A stretch of 64,000 bases of DNA from DASQZT01 sp963728965 (GTDB taxonomy: Bacteria; Acidobacteriota; Terriglobia; Bryobacterales; Bryobacteraceae): NCBI GenBank assembly GCA_963728965.1, contig CAVSMH010000008.1, forward strand, positions 930,001 through 994,000, read 5' to 3'. The notes beneath the pieces are model-generated. The model did no database searches and was not told where the DNA came from. It was given only the letters and a program-made list of their open reading frames with translations. How positions within the stretch are numbered: the first letter of the stretch is position 1; each line of letters begins with the position of its first letter. Positions 17,485-25,763 of this stretch are shown here, one piece after another. The translations under genes were made by a program, and so were the position numbers.

Positions 17485-17870
17485 AGGTTCCACGCGGTGC
17501 GGGCGATCGTCGTACTCGGCCTCGCCGGGCTCGCTCAGGGTGCGCAGGGCGTAGCGGGCATCCTGACAGGGGTCTTCGAGCCAGCGCAGGGCCGCGTAGG
17601 GCGAGTCCTGAGGAAGATCGGCTGACCGGGCCGCGCAGATCTGCGCGGAAACCAGAACCCGTTTTGTTGAAAACAGGCGACTTACGCTTCGCAGGCCGCG
17701 CAGATCTGCGCGAGATGCCCGTTTTTGGCCGGAAGCATCGAGAGACGATGCGATTCCGGCCCTGTTTCCAGTATCGCCCGGCGCCCTTGGGAAGGGTGCC
17801 GGGCCGAAGCCAAAACCGGCGGCAAACGGTTGAATTCAGGGGATCACAAAAAATCGTGTCGAGGCGTGAC
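17485..17870. other. intergenic region with twin palindromes and a long hairpin
   Basis: It lies between convergent genes. CCGCGCAGATCTGCGCGG (17631-17648) is a perfect 18-bp palindrome, and its 16-bp core recurs at 17697-17712. CCCGGCGCCCTT / AAGGGTGCCGGG (17777-17803) is a 12-bp stem with one G-U pair and a three-base loop, probably a bidirectional transcript end without a T-tract. The minus strand at about 17490-17625 reads DSPYAALRWLEDPCQDARYALRTL. That resembles the stretch preceding the first membrane segment of ADOP permeases and may be a relic, but the frame has no stop of its own. Confidence 0.5.
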
Positions 17871-20705
17871 TCAGCGGAAGTGGTCCATCATGAGGATATC
17901 GCTGCCGCTTTGATCCACCTGGGTATACAGGATGGAGCGCCGGTCGGGAGAGATTGAAAACGCCGAATCGGTGATGGCCAACGGGCGTTCGACGGGCCAC
18001 ACTTGGCGGATGCGGCGGCTGGCGAGGTCGTAGAAATCGATGGCGGGCGGAGTGCCGCTGGCGGGCTGGTCGGCGAAATAGATGCCGTCTTCGACCACGG
18101 CCCAATAGCCCCAGTATCCGGGCTTCAACTGCTCGAGCACCGGTTCCTCGGCACCGGCGGGGAGGCGTTTGCGCCAGAGGCCCGCGGTGCTGCGCCCTTT
18201 GGCATAGTACAGGTACCGGGCGTCGGGCGATTCGAAGGCCGCGAAGCCGCCGGACCGGGTGACCTGCTCTTCGTTGCCGCCGGCGGAGGCATCGACGCGC
18301 CAAACCTGCCAGGAGCCGGTGCGGTTGGAGGCGAAGTAGATCCAAGCGCCATCGTTGGACCAGGAAGGCACGACGTCTTCGGCATTGGAGGTGGTGATGC
18401 GGCGGGGAGTGCCGCCGGCCGAAGACACCACGTAGATATCGGCCTGACCATCGGGGCGCGTATCGAAGGCGATGTGGCGGCCATCGGGCGACCAGCGCGG
18501 CGTGCCGGTGAGCGGTCCGGCATAACGAGTCAACTGGACCGGGGTGCGGCCGTTGGCGTCGGCGACCCAGATTTCATTGCTGCCGGAGCGGTTGGAGCGG
18601 AAGGCGATGCGGGTGCCATCGGGGGAATATTGCGGGCTGGAATCGTACTGGGTGGAGGAGACCACTTTCGTGGCGGGCCCGTGCCCGGCGGTGTCGATGC
18701 GCCAGATATTGGCGTCCTGAAACGACTGGGTGTAGATGAGCCTGCCGCCATCGCGGGAGACGGCGGGATCGGAGGAATTCTCGGCGACCATGGGGATGCG
18801 CGAAGGGGTACCGCCCGACTCGGGGACGCGCCACAGGGCGGAGCCGCGGCGGTCGGAGGAGAAGATGATGGAGCGGCCGTCGGCATTCCAGGCGAGGGCA
18901 ATCACGTTGCGATTGTCCCAGGTGAGGCGGCGCGGGGGGGCGCCGGAGAGGGGACCGGCATAGACCTCGCTGACGCCGCTCGAAATGGCGCGGATGAAGG
19001 CCAGCGATTTTCCGTCGGGGGAGAAGGCCGGGCTGACATCGCCGATGACTCGTTCGGGCGGCAAGGTAAGAGCATTCTTGACGCCGTCGCGGGCGCGGAT
19101 GCGCACGATGTGGAAGGGCTCATCGGGGCGGTCCTTGTCGGCGGCGGCGAGGAACTCGCCATCGGGCGACCAGTCGAGGTGCTTGCCGAGGGTCTCGACG
19201 CGAACCGGATAGACATCGGCGATTTTTCCGTGAGGACCTCCGTTCACCGAGGCGACAAAGACGGCCGATTCCGCGCGCCCGGTACGCAGCCAGGCCAGGC
19301 GGGCGCCGTCGGGGGACCAGACGGGGCTGAGGTCGTCGGCCCGGTCGGTGGTGATGCGCCGGGTGGAACCGTCGGCGAGGTTGAGCACGTAGATGTCGGC
19401 GTTCTCGCCGTTCTCGCCGCTCCAGACGTACACGATTTGTTTGCCGTTGGGGGAGAAGGTGGGCTGGAACTCGCGGCCGGGGAGGCTAGTGAGCAGGGAG
19501 ATCTGGGGGGGCGCGGCGGGGGCCGCGAGGCGGGCCCGGACCTCCCAGAAGGCGAGCATGGCGATGACGACGGCGGCGGCGGCGACGACGGCCGCGACGG
19601 CGACCTTCTGGCGGCGGATGAGCTTGGCGGCGCGGTAGCGCAGGGTGGCTTTGCGGGCCCGAACGGGAAGGGAGTGGAGATACCGGCCGATGTCGGCGGC
19701 GAGGTCGCCCGCGGTGGGGTAGCGGTTTTCGGGCTCGCGGCGCATGGCCATCATGACGATTTTGTCGAGGTCGCGAGCGATCTGGTTGCCGGGCTGGAGG
19801 GCGCTGGGAACGACGGGTTCGGCCTCATCGGCCGAACCCCAAAATCCGGTTTTGCGCGGCACAGGCCGCTCGCCGGTGAGCAGCTCGTAGAGCAGGACGC
19901 CGAGGGAGTAGACGTCGGAAGTCTCGGTGACGCGGCCGCCGCGCAACTGCTCGGGGCTGGCATAGTCGGGCGTGAGGGCGGGGGCGATAGTGATGGTGGC
20001 GTCGGGGCCCACGGGCAGCATCCGCGGATGGAGGATCTTGGCGATGCCGAAATCGAGCAGCTTGGGAATACCGCTGGAGGTGACCAGGATGTTGCCGGGC
20101 TTGATGTCGCGGTGCACGACGCCGCGTTCATGGGCAAACTGGACCGCCTCGCAGACGGTGGCGAACAACAGCAAACGCGCGCGGGTATCGAGGCGCATGG
20201 CATCGGCGTATACGTCGATGGGCTGGCCGCGGATGAACTCCATGACGAAGTAGGGCAGGCCGTCGGGAGTGGTGCCACCATCGATGAGGGTGGCGATGTT
20301 GGGATGCTCGAGGCTGGCGGTGATTTCGCGTTCGCGGCGGAACTGGCGGACCACGTGGTCGATGTCGAGGCTGCGGCGGACGACTTTGATGGCGACATCC
20401 TTACGGAAGACTTCGTCGGCGCGGACGGCGCGATAAACGGCGCCCATGCCACCGCTGCCGATCGCCTCGACAACCTGGTAGGCGCCGAGGCGGGCGCCGA
20501 GCAGGGGGTCGGCGGGCTTGCGCAGGACGGGTGTTTCGAAAAGGTCACCGGCGGCGTCGTGAGCTTCGATGAGCGATTCGACTTCCTGTCGAAGGCCGGG
20601 ATCGTCCTGGCAGGCGCGGGCGAGGTATTGGGCGCGGTCGTCACCGGAGAGGCCGAGCGAGACATCGAGGACTTCCTTGATTCGTTTCCAGCGCTCAGGA
20701 TTCAT
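17871..20705 (-). CDS. membrane Ser/Thr protein kinase with PD40 beta-propeller sensor
   Basis: A 944-aa protein. A short N-terminal helical region precedes a Hanks-type kinase, about residues 75-345: glycine loop IGSGGMGAVY, AIKVV lysine, HRDIKPGNIL, LLDFGIAK and the activation segment TPDYASPEQL. One membrane span follows (VAVAAVVAAAAVVIAMLAFW, about 370-390). An extracytoplasmic TolB/PD40-like propeller makes up the rest (repeated FSPDGK, WSPDGA and YSPDGTRIAF units). It overlaps the upstream ECF sigma gene by 11 bases, a pairing found widely in Acidobacteria. The propeller probably senses ligand or protein in the periplasm, and sigma may be a target (inference). Confidence 0.9.
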   Translation of the reverse strand: MNPERWKRIKEVLDVSLGLSGDDRAQYLARACQDDPGLRQEVESLIEAHDAAGDLFETPVLRKPADPLLGARLGAYQVVEAIGSGGMGAVYRAVRADEVFRKDVAIKVVRRSLDIDHVVRQFRREREITASLEHPNIATLIDGGTTPDGLPYFVMEFIRGQPIDVYADAMRLDTRARLLLFATVCEAVQFAHERGVVHRDIKPGNILVTSSGIPKLLDFGIAKILHPRMLPVGPDATITIAPALTPDYASPEQLRGGRVTETSDVYSLGVLLYELLTGERPVPRKTGFWGSADEAEPVVPSALQPGNQIARDLDKIVMMAMRREPENRYPTAGDLAADIGRYLHSLPVRARKATLRYRAAKLIRRQKVAVAAVVAAAAVVIAMLAFWEVRARLAAPAAPPQISLLTSLPGREFQPTFSPNGKQIVYVWSGENGENADIYVLNLADGSTRRITTDRADDLSPVWSPDGARLAWLRTGRAESAVFVASVNGGPHGKIADVYPVRVETLGKHLDWSPDGEFLAAADKDRPDEPFHIVRIRARDGVKNALTLPPERVIGDVSPAFSPDGKSLAFIRAISSGVSEVYAGPLSGAPPRRLTWDNRNVIALAWNADGRSIIFSSDRRGSALWRVPESGGTPSRIPMVAENSSDPAVSRDGGRLIYTQSFQDANIWRIDTAGHGPATKVVSSTQYDSSPQYSPDGTRIAFRSNRSGSNEIWVADANGRTPVQLTRYAGPLTGTPRWSPDGRHIAFDTRPDGQADIYVVSSAGGTPRRITTSNAEDVVPSWSNDGAWIYFASNRTGSWQVWRVDASAGGNEEQVTRSGGFAAFESPDARYLYYAKGRSTAGLWRKRLPAGAEEPVLEQLKPGYWGYWAVVEDGIYFADQPASGTPPAIDFYDLASRRIRQVWPVERPLAITDSAFSISPDRRSILYTQVDQSGSDILMMDHFR

Positions 20706-21282
20706 CGGCGGGGGGTTTGCGAATTTCGCGGAACAGCCAGGCTTTGGCGGCCGTCCATTCGCGCTTGACGGAGGCGGGCGACATGCGCATCACCTCGGCC
20801 GTTTCCTCGACGGTGAGGCCGGCGAAGAAGCGCAACTCAACGAGGCGGCTCTGGCGCTCATCGATCCGGGCCAGGGCATCGAGGGCGTCGTTCAAGACGA
20901 CGAGGTCCAGGTCGGGCTCACCGCCGGCGCCGGGGACGGCGATGGCCTCATCGAGGGAGAGCCTGGGGGCGTTCGAGCCACGCTTGGCGGCATACTTGGT
21001 GCGGGCGTAGTCCACCAGGATTCGGCGGATCAACTGCGCCGCGATGCCGAAGAAATGGGCGCGGTTCTGCCAGTGCACGCTGTGCTGGCCGGCCAGCTTG
21101 AGATACGCTTCGTTGACGAGGGCCGTGCTCTGCAAGGTGTGGCCGGGCCGTTCCTGGCGGAGATAGCGGCTGGCCAGGCGATGCAGCTCGTCGTACACCA
21201 GGGGCGTGAGTTTCTCCAATGCCTGGCGGTCCCCATTCCCCCAATCCGCCAGCAACCGAGTGATTTCGTGCGGCGATGTCAC
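20695..21282 (-). CDS. ECF-family RNA polymerase sigma factor (TIGR02999 type)
   Basis: A 195-aa protein. Region 2 (LVYDELHRLASRYLRQERPGHTLQSTALVNEAYLKL, then AAQLIRRILVDYARTKYAAKR) and region 4 (RLVELRFFAGLTVEETAEVMRMSPASVKREWTAAKAWL) are complete. These sigmas usually sit beside a kinase, as here, and have no obvious anti-sigma factor. The start is GTG 21282. A GATAAT box at 21291-21296 (minus strand, preceded by TGG) would place the transcript start within a few bases of the GTG, so the mRNA may be leaderless. It is divergent from the cytochrome gene. Confidence 0.88.
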   Translation of the reverse strand: MTSPHEITRLLADWGNGDRQALEKLTPLVYDELHRLASRYLRQERPGHTLQSTALVNEAYLKLAGQHSVHWQNRAHFFGIAAQLIRRILVDYARTKYAAKRGSNAPRLSLDEAIAVPGAGGEPDLDLVVLNDALDALARIDERQSRLVELRFFAGLTVEETAEVMRMSPASVKREWTAAKAWLFREIRKPPADES

Positions 21283-21287
21283 TTTCA

Positions 21288-21339
21288 GGCATTATCCCAT
21301 GCCCTGAGCTCGAGGCATTGTCCCAGGCCCTGAGCCCGG
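21288..21339. repeat. two tandem 26-bp units over the sigma promoter
   Basis: Units 21288-21313 and 21314-21339 agree at 22 of 26 positions. Each contains CCCTGAGC and a GGCATT(A/G)TCCC segment whose complement holds a -10-like GAYAAT. They lie between the sigma start and the likely cytochrome start and could be regulator sites or duplicated promoters. Confidence 0.6.
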
Positions 21340-21365
21340 TTCCGGCGGACTTTCGCGTTATCTGT

Positions 21366-22373
21366 TTGAGAAAGCGTTTGCAAACACGATGGGCGGCCAG
21401 GGGACTGGCGCGTCGCGCGGGAGTTTGGCGGGTGGCCGCGGCGGCGGCGGTGCTGGCCGGGGTAGTGGCGACGGGGTTCCTGCTGGGGAAGAGGCGGGCG
21501 GCCGCACCGGCGGTGCGGCTGGCGGTGAGCGCGGAGCGCATCGCCCGGGGGAAGTACATCTACACGGTGGGAAACTGCGACGGCTGCCACTCGGTGCGCG
21601 ACTGGACGCGATTCGGCGCGCCGGTGATCGAGGCGTACCGCGGGCAGGGGGTGGAGTTTCCGGCGGAGCTGGGGTTGGGGCGGCAGGTGGCATCGGCGAA
21701 CATCACGAGCGACGCGGAGACGGGCCTGGGCGCGTGGTCGGACGGCGAGAAGATTCGGGCGATTCGCGAAGGGATCGACCGGGACGGGCGGGCGCTCGAC
21801 CCGCTGATGCCCGCGCGGCGATTCGGGCGGTTGAGCGATGACGACGTGGGCGCGCTGGTGGTGTATCTGAACACGCTGGCTCCGGTGAAGCACGCGGTGC
21901 CCGGAAAGAAAGCTTCGTGGTTCGCCCGGCTGTGGAGCCGAACGGCCCGGCGCGCGGGCGTGAAGAAGAGCGCGCCGGACCGGGGCAACCGGGTGAAGTA
22001 CGGGGCCTACCTGGCGACGCTGGCGGGCTGCCGGGACTGTCACACGGCGAGCGGGCGGAGCCCGGCGGGGCGCGCGGCGTTCGCGGGCGGGCGTGGATTC
22101 CGGCTGGCGGGGGCGACCGTGGTGAGCACCAACATCACGCCCGAACCGTACACGGGGATCGGCCGGTGGACGGAGCAAGACTGGCTGGACCTGGTGTACC
22201 GCTACCGGGAGTACGCCGAGCGGGATTCGCCGCACATCGGCCGGCAGAGCGTGACGGTGATGCCGTGGCTGTCGCTGAGCCAATTGCGGGAGGACGACCT
22301 TCGAGCCATCTACGCTTTTCTGCGCACGCAGAAACCGGTGTATCGGGCCATCAATCCGCACCCGGTGGAGTGA
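21366..22373 (+). CDS. membrane-anchored diheme cytochrome c
   Basis: There are two c-type heme sites, CDGCH and CRDCH, separated by about 145 residues. Each belongs to its own cytochrome-c domain with a downstream Met-ligand region (DGRALDPLMPARRFGRLSDDD; QSVTVMPWLSLSQL). An N-terminal anchor (WRVAAAAAVLAGVVATGFLLG) holds it in the membrane. The layout resembles the cytochrome subunits of membrane alcohol or sugar dehydrogenases, but no dehydrogenase partner is adjacent. The start is uncertain. TTG 21366 leaves the tandem repeats in the upstream region, while ATG 21276 would translate them and overlap the sigma gene. Neither has a clear ribosome site. Confidence 0.8.
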   Translation: MRKRLQTRWAARGLARRAGVWRVAAAAAVLAGVVATGFLLGKRRAAAPAVRLAVSAERIARGKYIYTVGNCDGCHSVRDWTRFGAPVIEAYRGQGVEFPAELGLGRQVASANITSDAETGLGAWSDGEKIRAIREGIDRDGRALDPLMPARRFGRLSDDDVGALVVYLNTLAPVKHAVPGKKASWFARLWSRTARRAGVKKSAPDRGNRVKYGAYLATLAGCRDCHTASGRSPAGRAAFAGGRGFRLAGATVVSTNITPEPYTGIGRWTEQDWLDLVYRYREYAERDSPHIGRQSVTVMPWLSLSQLREDDLRAIYAFLRTQKPVYRAINPHPVE

Positions 22374-22420
22374 AGGAGGGCCGCGGCGAGTTGGTGGGGC
22401 GGGTACGCGGCAGCGGGGGC

Positions 22421-23422
22421 CTACGGTCCGAGTCTGGCGATGCGGCCGCGAGGTCCTACCGCCCATGCGCCGGCGCCGGACACGCTGAGGGCGTTGAATG
22501 CGCCGGTATCGAAACGGGTCCAAGTGAGGCCGCCGTCGGCCGATGCATCCGAGCCGGAAGTGCCGGTGGCAATCCACAGGTTGCGGGCGGGAAGCCATGC
22601 CACGGCCGAACGGAAGCCGGTGGGGGGCGGGCCGGCGGGAGCGGTCCACGTGCGGCCGCCATCGACGGTGATGGCGACGTTGCGGGCGGCATCGTCGGGG
22701 CGGGTGTAATCGCCGCCAACCGCGAGGCCGCGGCCGGCGGTGGAAAAAGCCAGGGAGAAGATGCCGGCGGCGGGTCCATCGTTGCGGACCGGCGTGGCGG
22801 CGACGGTCCAGGTGGCACCCCGATCGGAGGTGTGAAACACGCGCGCACCGCGCGGGCCGCCCGAGGCAAACCAGGCATCGCCGGTGCCGGAGACGACGAG
22901 GCAGGTGCCGCTGGCCGCGAAGGCGCCCTCCTCCGGCAGGGCGGATGGCGTGGGGCGGCGTTCCCAATGGCGGCCGGCATCGGCGGTGACGAGGACCACG
23001 AAATGGCCGTCCACGGGGTCTCCCACGACCATGCCGTGGCGGGCGTCCCAGAAGGCCAGCGCGTCGAAGAAGCCTTTGGCGTCGGGATTGGTGAATTGGA
23101 GGGTCCACTGCTTGCCGCCATCGGCGGTGCGATAGATGCGCGACTTGTCGCCCGGCCCGCTGCTCAACAGGTAAGCCACGCGGTCATCGACGGCGTGCAC
23201 GTCGCGAAAATCCAGCTCCGCGGCGCCGGGCACCCGGCCGGCAGACCAGGTGGCGCCGGCATCGGCGGTGCGGAGCCAGGCGCCGCCGGTGCCGCCAGCC
23301 CACACCACGCCGCCGGGGGCGGCGCCGACGCCGCGCAGGGAAGCAGTGGTGCCGCTGTTCTGGGCGATCCACGACTGGGCCGCGGCGGCCGCGGTGAAGA
23401 AGAGCGCGCAGGCAAGTTTCAT
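22421..23422 (-). CDS. exported YCF48/BNR-type beta-propeller protein
   Basis: A 333-aa protein with a short signal peptide (KLACALFFTAAAAAQS). It has repeated blades with Asp-box-like motifs (RTADAGATWSA, RTADGGKQWTL, TSDRGATWTV, TVDGGRTWTAP, SADGGLTWTRF), typical of YCF48/sortilin-like propellers. In photosystem assembly such proteins bind cofactor-loaded subunits; in heterotrophs the role is unknown. ATG 23422 is chosen because it begins the signal peptide and is preceded by GGAG. The longer frame to 23623 has no such support. Confidence 0.75.
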   Translation of the reverse strand: MKLACALFFTAAAAAQSWIAQNSGTTASLRGVGAAPGGVVWAGGTGGAWLRTADAGATWSAGRVPGAAELDFRDVHAVDDRVAYLLSSGPGDKSRIYRTADGGKQWTLQFTNPDAKGFFDALAFWDARHGMVVGDPVDGHFVVLVTADAGRHWERRPTPSALPEEGAFAASGTCLVVSGTGDAWFASGGPRGARVFHTSDRGATWTVAATPVRNDGPAAGIFSLAFSTAGRGLAVGGDYTRPDDAARNVAITVDGGRTWTAPAGPPPTGFRSAVAWLPARNLWIATGTSGSDASADGGLTWTRFDTGAFNALSVSGAGAWAVGPRGRIARLGP

Positions 23423-23460
23423 GGTCTCCAGCTTGACATCCCGGGCGCGGGCGGCGCATA

Positions 23461-23483
23461 CTCGGGTAAGATGACTACCCGAG
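23461..23483. promoter_or_regulatory. palindrome over the PadR start codon
   Basis: CTCGGGTA at 23461-23468 is perfectly inverted as TACCCGAG at 23476-23483, seven bases apart, with the ATG at 23471 in the spacer. The position suits an autoregulatory operator or a structure hiding the start codon. Confidence 0.5.
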
Positions 23484-23830
23484 ATGATGAGGAACGCACG
23501 GCGCTTTTGCAGGGCACGCTGGACCTGCTGATTCTGCGCACGCTGATTTTCGGGCCGCAGCATGGGCAGGGAATCGCGCGGGCGATCCAGGAGACCTCGG
23601 AAGACGTTCTGCTGGTGGAGCACGGGGCTTTGTATCCGGCGCTGCAGCGACTGGAGGCGCAGGGGTGGATATCGGCGGCGTGGGGCACGTCGGAGAACAA
23701 CCGCAAGGCGCGCTTCTACACGCTGACCAAGACGGGCAAGAGCCAGCTTGCGCGGGAAACGACGCGCTGGCGGCGGCTATCGGGCGCGATCGCGCGGATC
23801 CTCGGCCCGGAAGGGGCGGAAGGGATTTAG
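23471..23830 (+). CDS. PadR-family transcriptional regulator
   Basis: A 119-aa protein with the PadR winged helix: LLQGTLDLLILRTL, ...HGQGIARAIQ, the wing VEHGALYPALQRLEAQGWISAAWG, and KARFYTLTKTGKSQL. In Acidobacteria such regulators often accompany ADOP permeases, which is not the case here. No Shine-Dalgarno site is visible and the start codon sits inside a perfect inverted repeat. Its 3' end overlaps the convergent sugar-binding-protein gene by four bases. Confidence 0.9.
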   Translation: MTTRDDEERTALLQGTLDLLILRTLIFGPQHGQGIARAIQETSEDVLLVEHGALYPALQRLEAQGWISAAWGTSENNRKARFYTLTKTGKSQLARETTRWRRLSGAIARILGPEGAEGI

Positions 23831-24795
23831 CCTTCGACGCCGGGCACGGTAAAGCGCTGGTACATGGCCGCGGCGTTTTCGGGCGTCACCATGAGGGAGT
23901 CGAGCACGTACTCCTTTTGCGGCTGGAAGGCGGGTTCGCGCAGGATGCGGTTGCCGACTTCGACGGCCTTGTCCACGCACAGGGGATAGACAAAAGTGGC
24001 GGCGAGCACACCGTCCATGACTTTGCGGATGCCGCCGGCCGGGCCGCCGAGGCCATCGACGCCGACGAACACCATTTCTTTTTCGCGGCCGAGCTCGCGG
24101 GCGGCGAGGTAGGCGCCGATGGCCATGGGGTCGTTGTGGCCGTAGACCACGTCGATTTTGGAGTGAGCGCGGAGGATCTCGGTCATGCGGTCCTTGGCCT
24201 TGGCCTGAATCCAATCGGCCACGGCGTCGGCTACGGTGCGAATGGCGGGGTAACGGCTTAGCACTTCGCGGGCGCCGCGATCGCGGTTGATTTCGCCCTC
24301 GACGCCGAGCAGGCCGCGCATGGCCACGACGTTGCCCTTGGGCTGGCCGTACTTTCGGGTGAGGTGATCGGCGATGAACTGGCCGGCGAGGCGGCCGATG
24401 GCCACGTTGTCGCTGTGCACGTAGGCGGTGTAGTTGGGCTGAAGGATATCGCGTTCGAGGCAGATGACGGGAATTTCGGCGGCCATGGCCTGCCCCATCA
24501 CGGCGGTGAGGGCGGCGCGCTCGTTGGGGGCGACGATCAGCAGGTCGGGCTTCTGGCGGATGAAGGTTTCCACCTGGGCCACCTGTTTGCTGTTGTCCTG
24601 CTGGGCATCGGCGATGACCAGGCGGACGTCGGGGTAGGGGGCGAACAGCCTGGACATGAGGGCATTCTGCGCGGCGCGGTAGGGCTCGGCGTTATTGGCC
24701 TGGCTGAAGGCGACGAATTTCCGGCGGTTGCCGCGGCGGCAGGAGACGGCGAGAGCGGCGGGGAGGCCGGTCAGGAAGAACTCTCTTCGCTTCAT
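23827..24795 (-). CDS. sugar ABC transporter substrate-binding lipoprotein (RbsB type)
   Basis: A 322-aa protein. The leader FFLTGLPAALAVSC ends in a lipobox-like AVSC. The periplasmic-binding-protein I fold shows in DARLVIADAQQDNSKQ-like segments, LLIVAPNERAALTAVM, VHSDNVAIGRLAGQFIADHL, DVVYGHNDPMAIGAYLAA and VGVDGLGGPAGG. It delivers a monosaccharide or related ligand to the permease. Identity is unknown; ribose, xylose and allose are typical for the family. Its ATG overlaps the permease stop (ATGA). Confidence 0.88.
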   Translation of the reverse strand: MKRREFFLTGLPAALAVSCRRGNRRKFVAFSQANNAEPYRAAQNALMSRLFAPYPDVRLVIADAQQDNSKQVAQVETFIRQKPDLLIVAPNERAALTAVMGQAMAAEIPVICLERDILQPNYTAYVHSDNVAIGRLAGQFIADHLTRKYGQPKGNVVAMRGLLGVEGEINRDRGAREVLSRYPAIRTVADAVADWIQAKAKDRMTEILRAHSKIDVVYGHNDPMAIGAYLAARELGREKEMVFVGVDGLGGPAGGIRKVMDGVLAATFVYPLCVDKAVEVGNRILREPAFQPQKEYVLDSLMVTPENAAAMYQRFTVPGVEG

Positions 24796-25763
24796 GAGTG
24801 GTTTTGGGTTCCGCGCTGCACCGCCACGGCGAGCACGATGATGACGGCTTTGATCATCATCTCGACGTTGCTGTCGACGCTGTTGAGGCGCAGCATGTTG
24901 GTGAGGACGCCCATAATCAGCGTCCCCACGATGGTACCCGAAATCGATCCCTTGCCGCCGGAAAGGCGGGTGCCGCCGATGACCACGGCGGCGATGGCGT
25001 CGAGCTCATAGGCCACGCCGGCATTGGGATTGCCCTGGTGGTTTTCGGCGGTGTAGAGCACGCCGGCGAATCCGGAAAGCAGTCCGGAGAGGGTGTAGAC
25101 CCAGACCTTGGTGCGGCGGATGGGGAGGCCGGCGTACTCGGCGGCGGTCTCGTTATCGCCGATGGCGCGCACGTGGCGTCCGAACACGGCGCGGGCGAGG
25201 ACGATCCAGAAGACGGCGGCGGCAGCGGCGTAGGATCCGATGACGATGGTCTTTTCGCGGAAGATGGCGGCGAAGCGCGCGGCCACGTCGCTGCCGAAGC
25301 CGATATCGATGTTGGCATTGTTGGAGAGCCATTTGGCGAGGCCGCGGACGCCGATCATGCTGGCGAGGGTGACGACGAAGGGTTGAATGCGCAGGGTGGC
25401 GATGACGGCGCCGTTGGCCGCGCCGACGAGGGCGGACAAGGCCACGGCGGCGGCGATGGCGCGGGCCATGGCGACAGGGGGGGCGGCACCGGCCGGCGCG
25501 CGGGTGAGCACCATGGCGGTGAGGGTGGTGGCCAGGGCGAGGATGCTGCCGACGCTGAGATCGATGCCGCCGGTGAGGATGACGAAGGTCATGGCGAGGG
25601 AGATGATGCCGATGAGGGAGATCTGGCGGAGGATGTCGGTGAGGTTTCCCACCTGGAGGAAGATGCGGGAGCCATCGGCAGCGGTGGGGCTGATGAGGAT
25701 GGCGAGGAGCACGATGCCGGTCAACGCCAGCAGGCTCTGGGCACGAGCGAGGGATTTGGGCAT
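24792..25763 (-). CDS. sugar ABC transporter permease (RbsC type)
   Basis: A 323-aa protein with eight to ten hydrophobic segments. The family signature TFVILTGGIDLSVGSILALATTL is near residues 60-85 and the C-terminal IGGTRLSGGKGSISGTIVGTLIMGVL region is complete. It forms the channel of a CUT2-class importer. It is in an operon between the ATPase (one shared base, TGATG) and the binding protein. Confidence 0.92.
   Translation of the reverse strand: MPKSLARAQSLLALTGIVLLAILISPTAADGSRIFLQVGNLTDILRQISLIGIISLAMTFVILTGGIDLSVGSILALATTLTAMVLTRAPAGAAPPVAMARAIAAAVALSALVGAANGAVIATLRIQPFVVTLASMIGVRGLAKWLSNNANIDIGFGSDVAARFAAIFREKTIVIGSYAAAAAVFWIVLARAVFGRHVRAIGDNETAAEYAGLPIRRTKVWVYTLSGLLSGFAGVLYTAENHQGNPNAGVAYELDAIAAVVIGGTRLSGGKGSISGTIVGTLIMGVLTNMLRLNSVDSNVEMMIKAVIIVLAVAVQRGTQNHS

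Noticed and set aside
18003..20768. Long plus-strand frame opposite the kinase/propeller gene
   Set aside because: The composition is that of an antisense shadow and the kinase motifs are on the minus strand.
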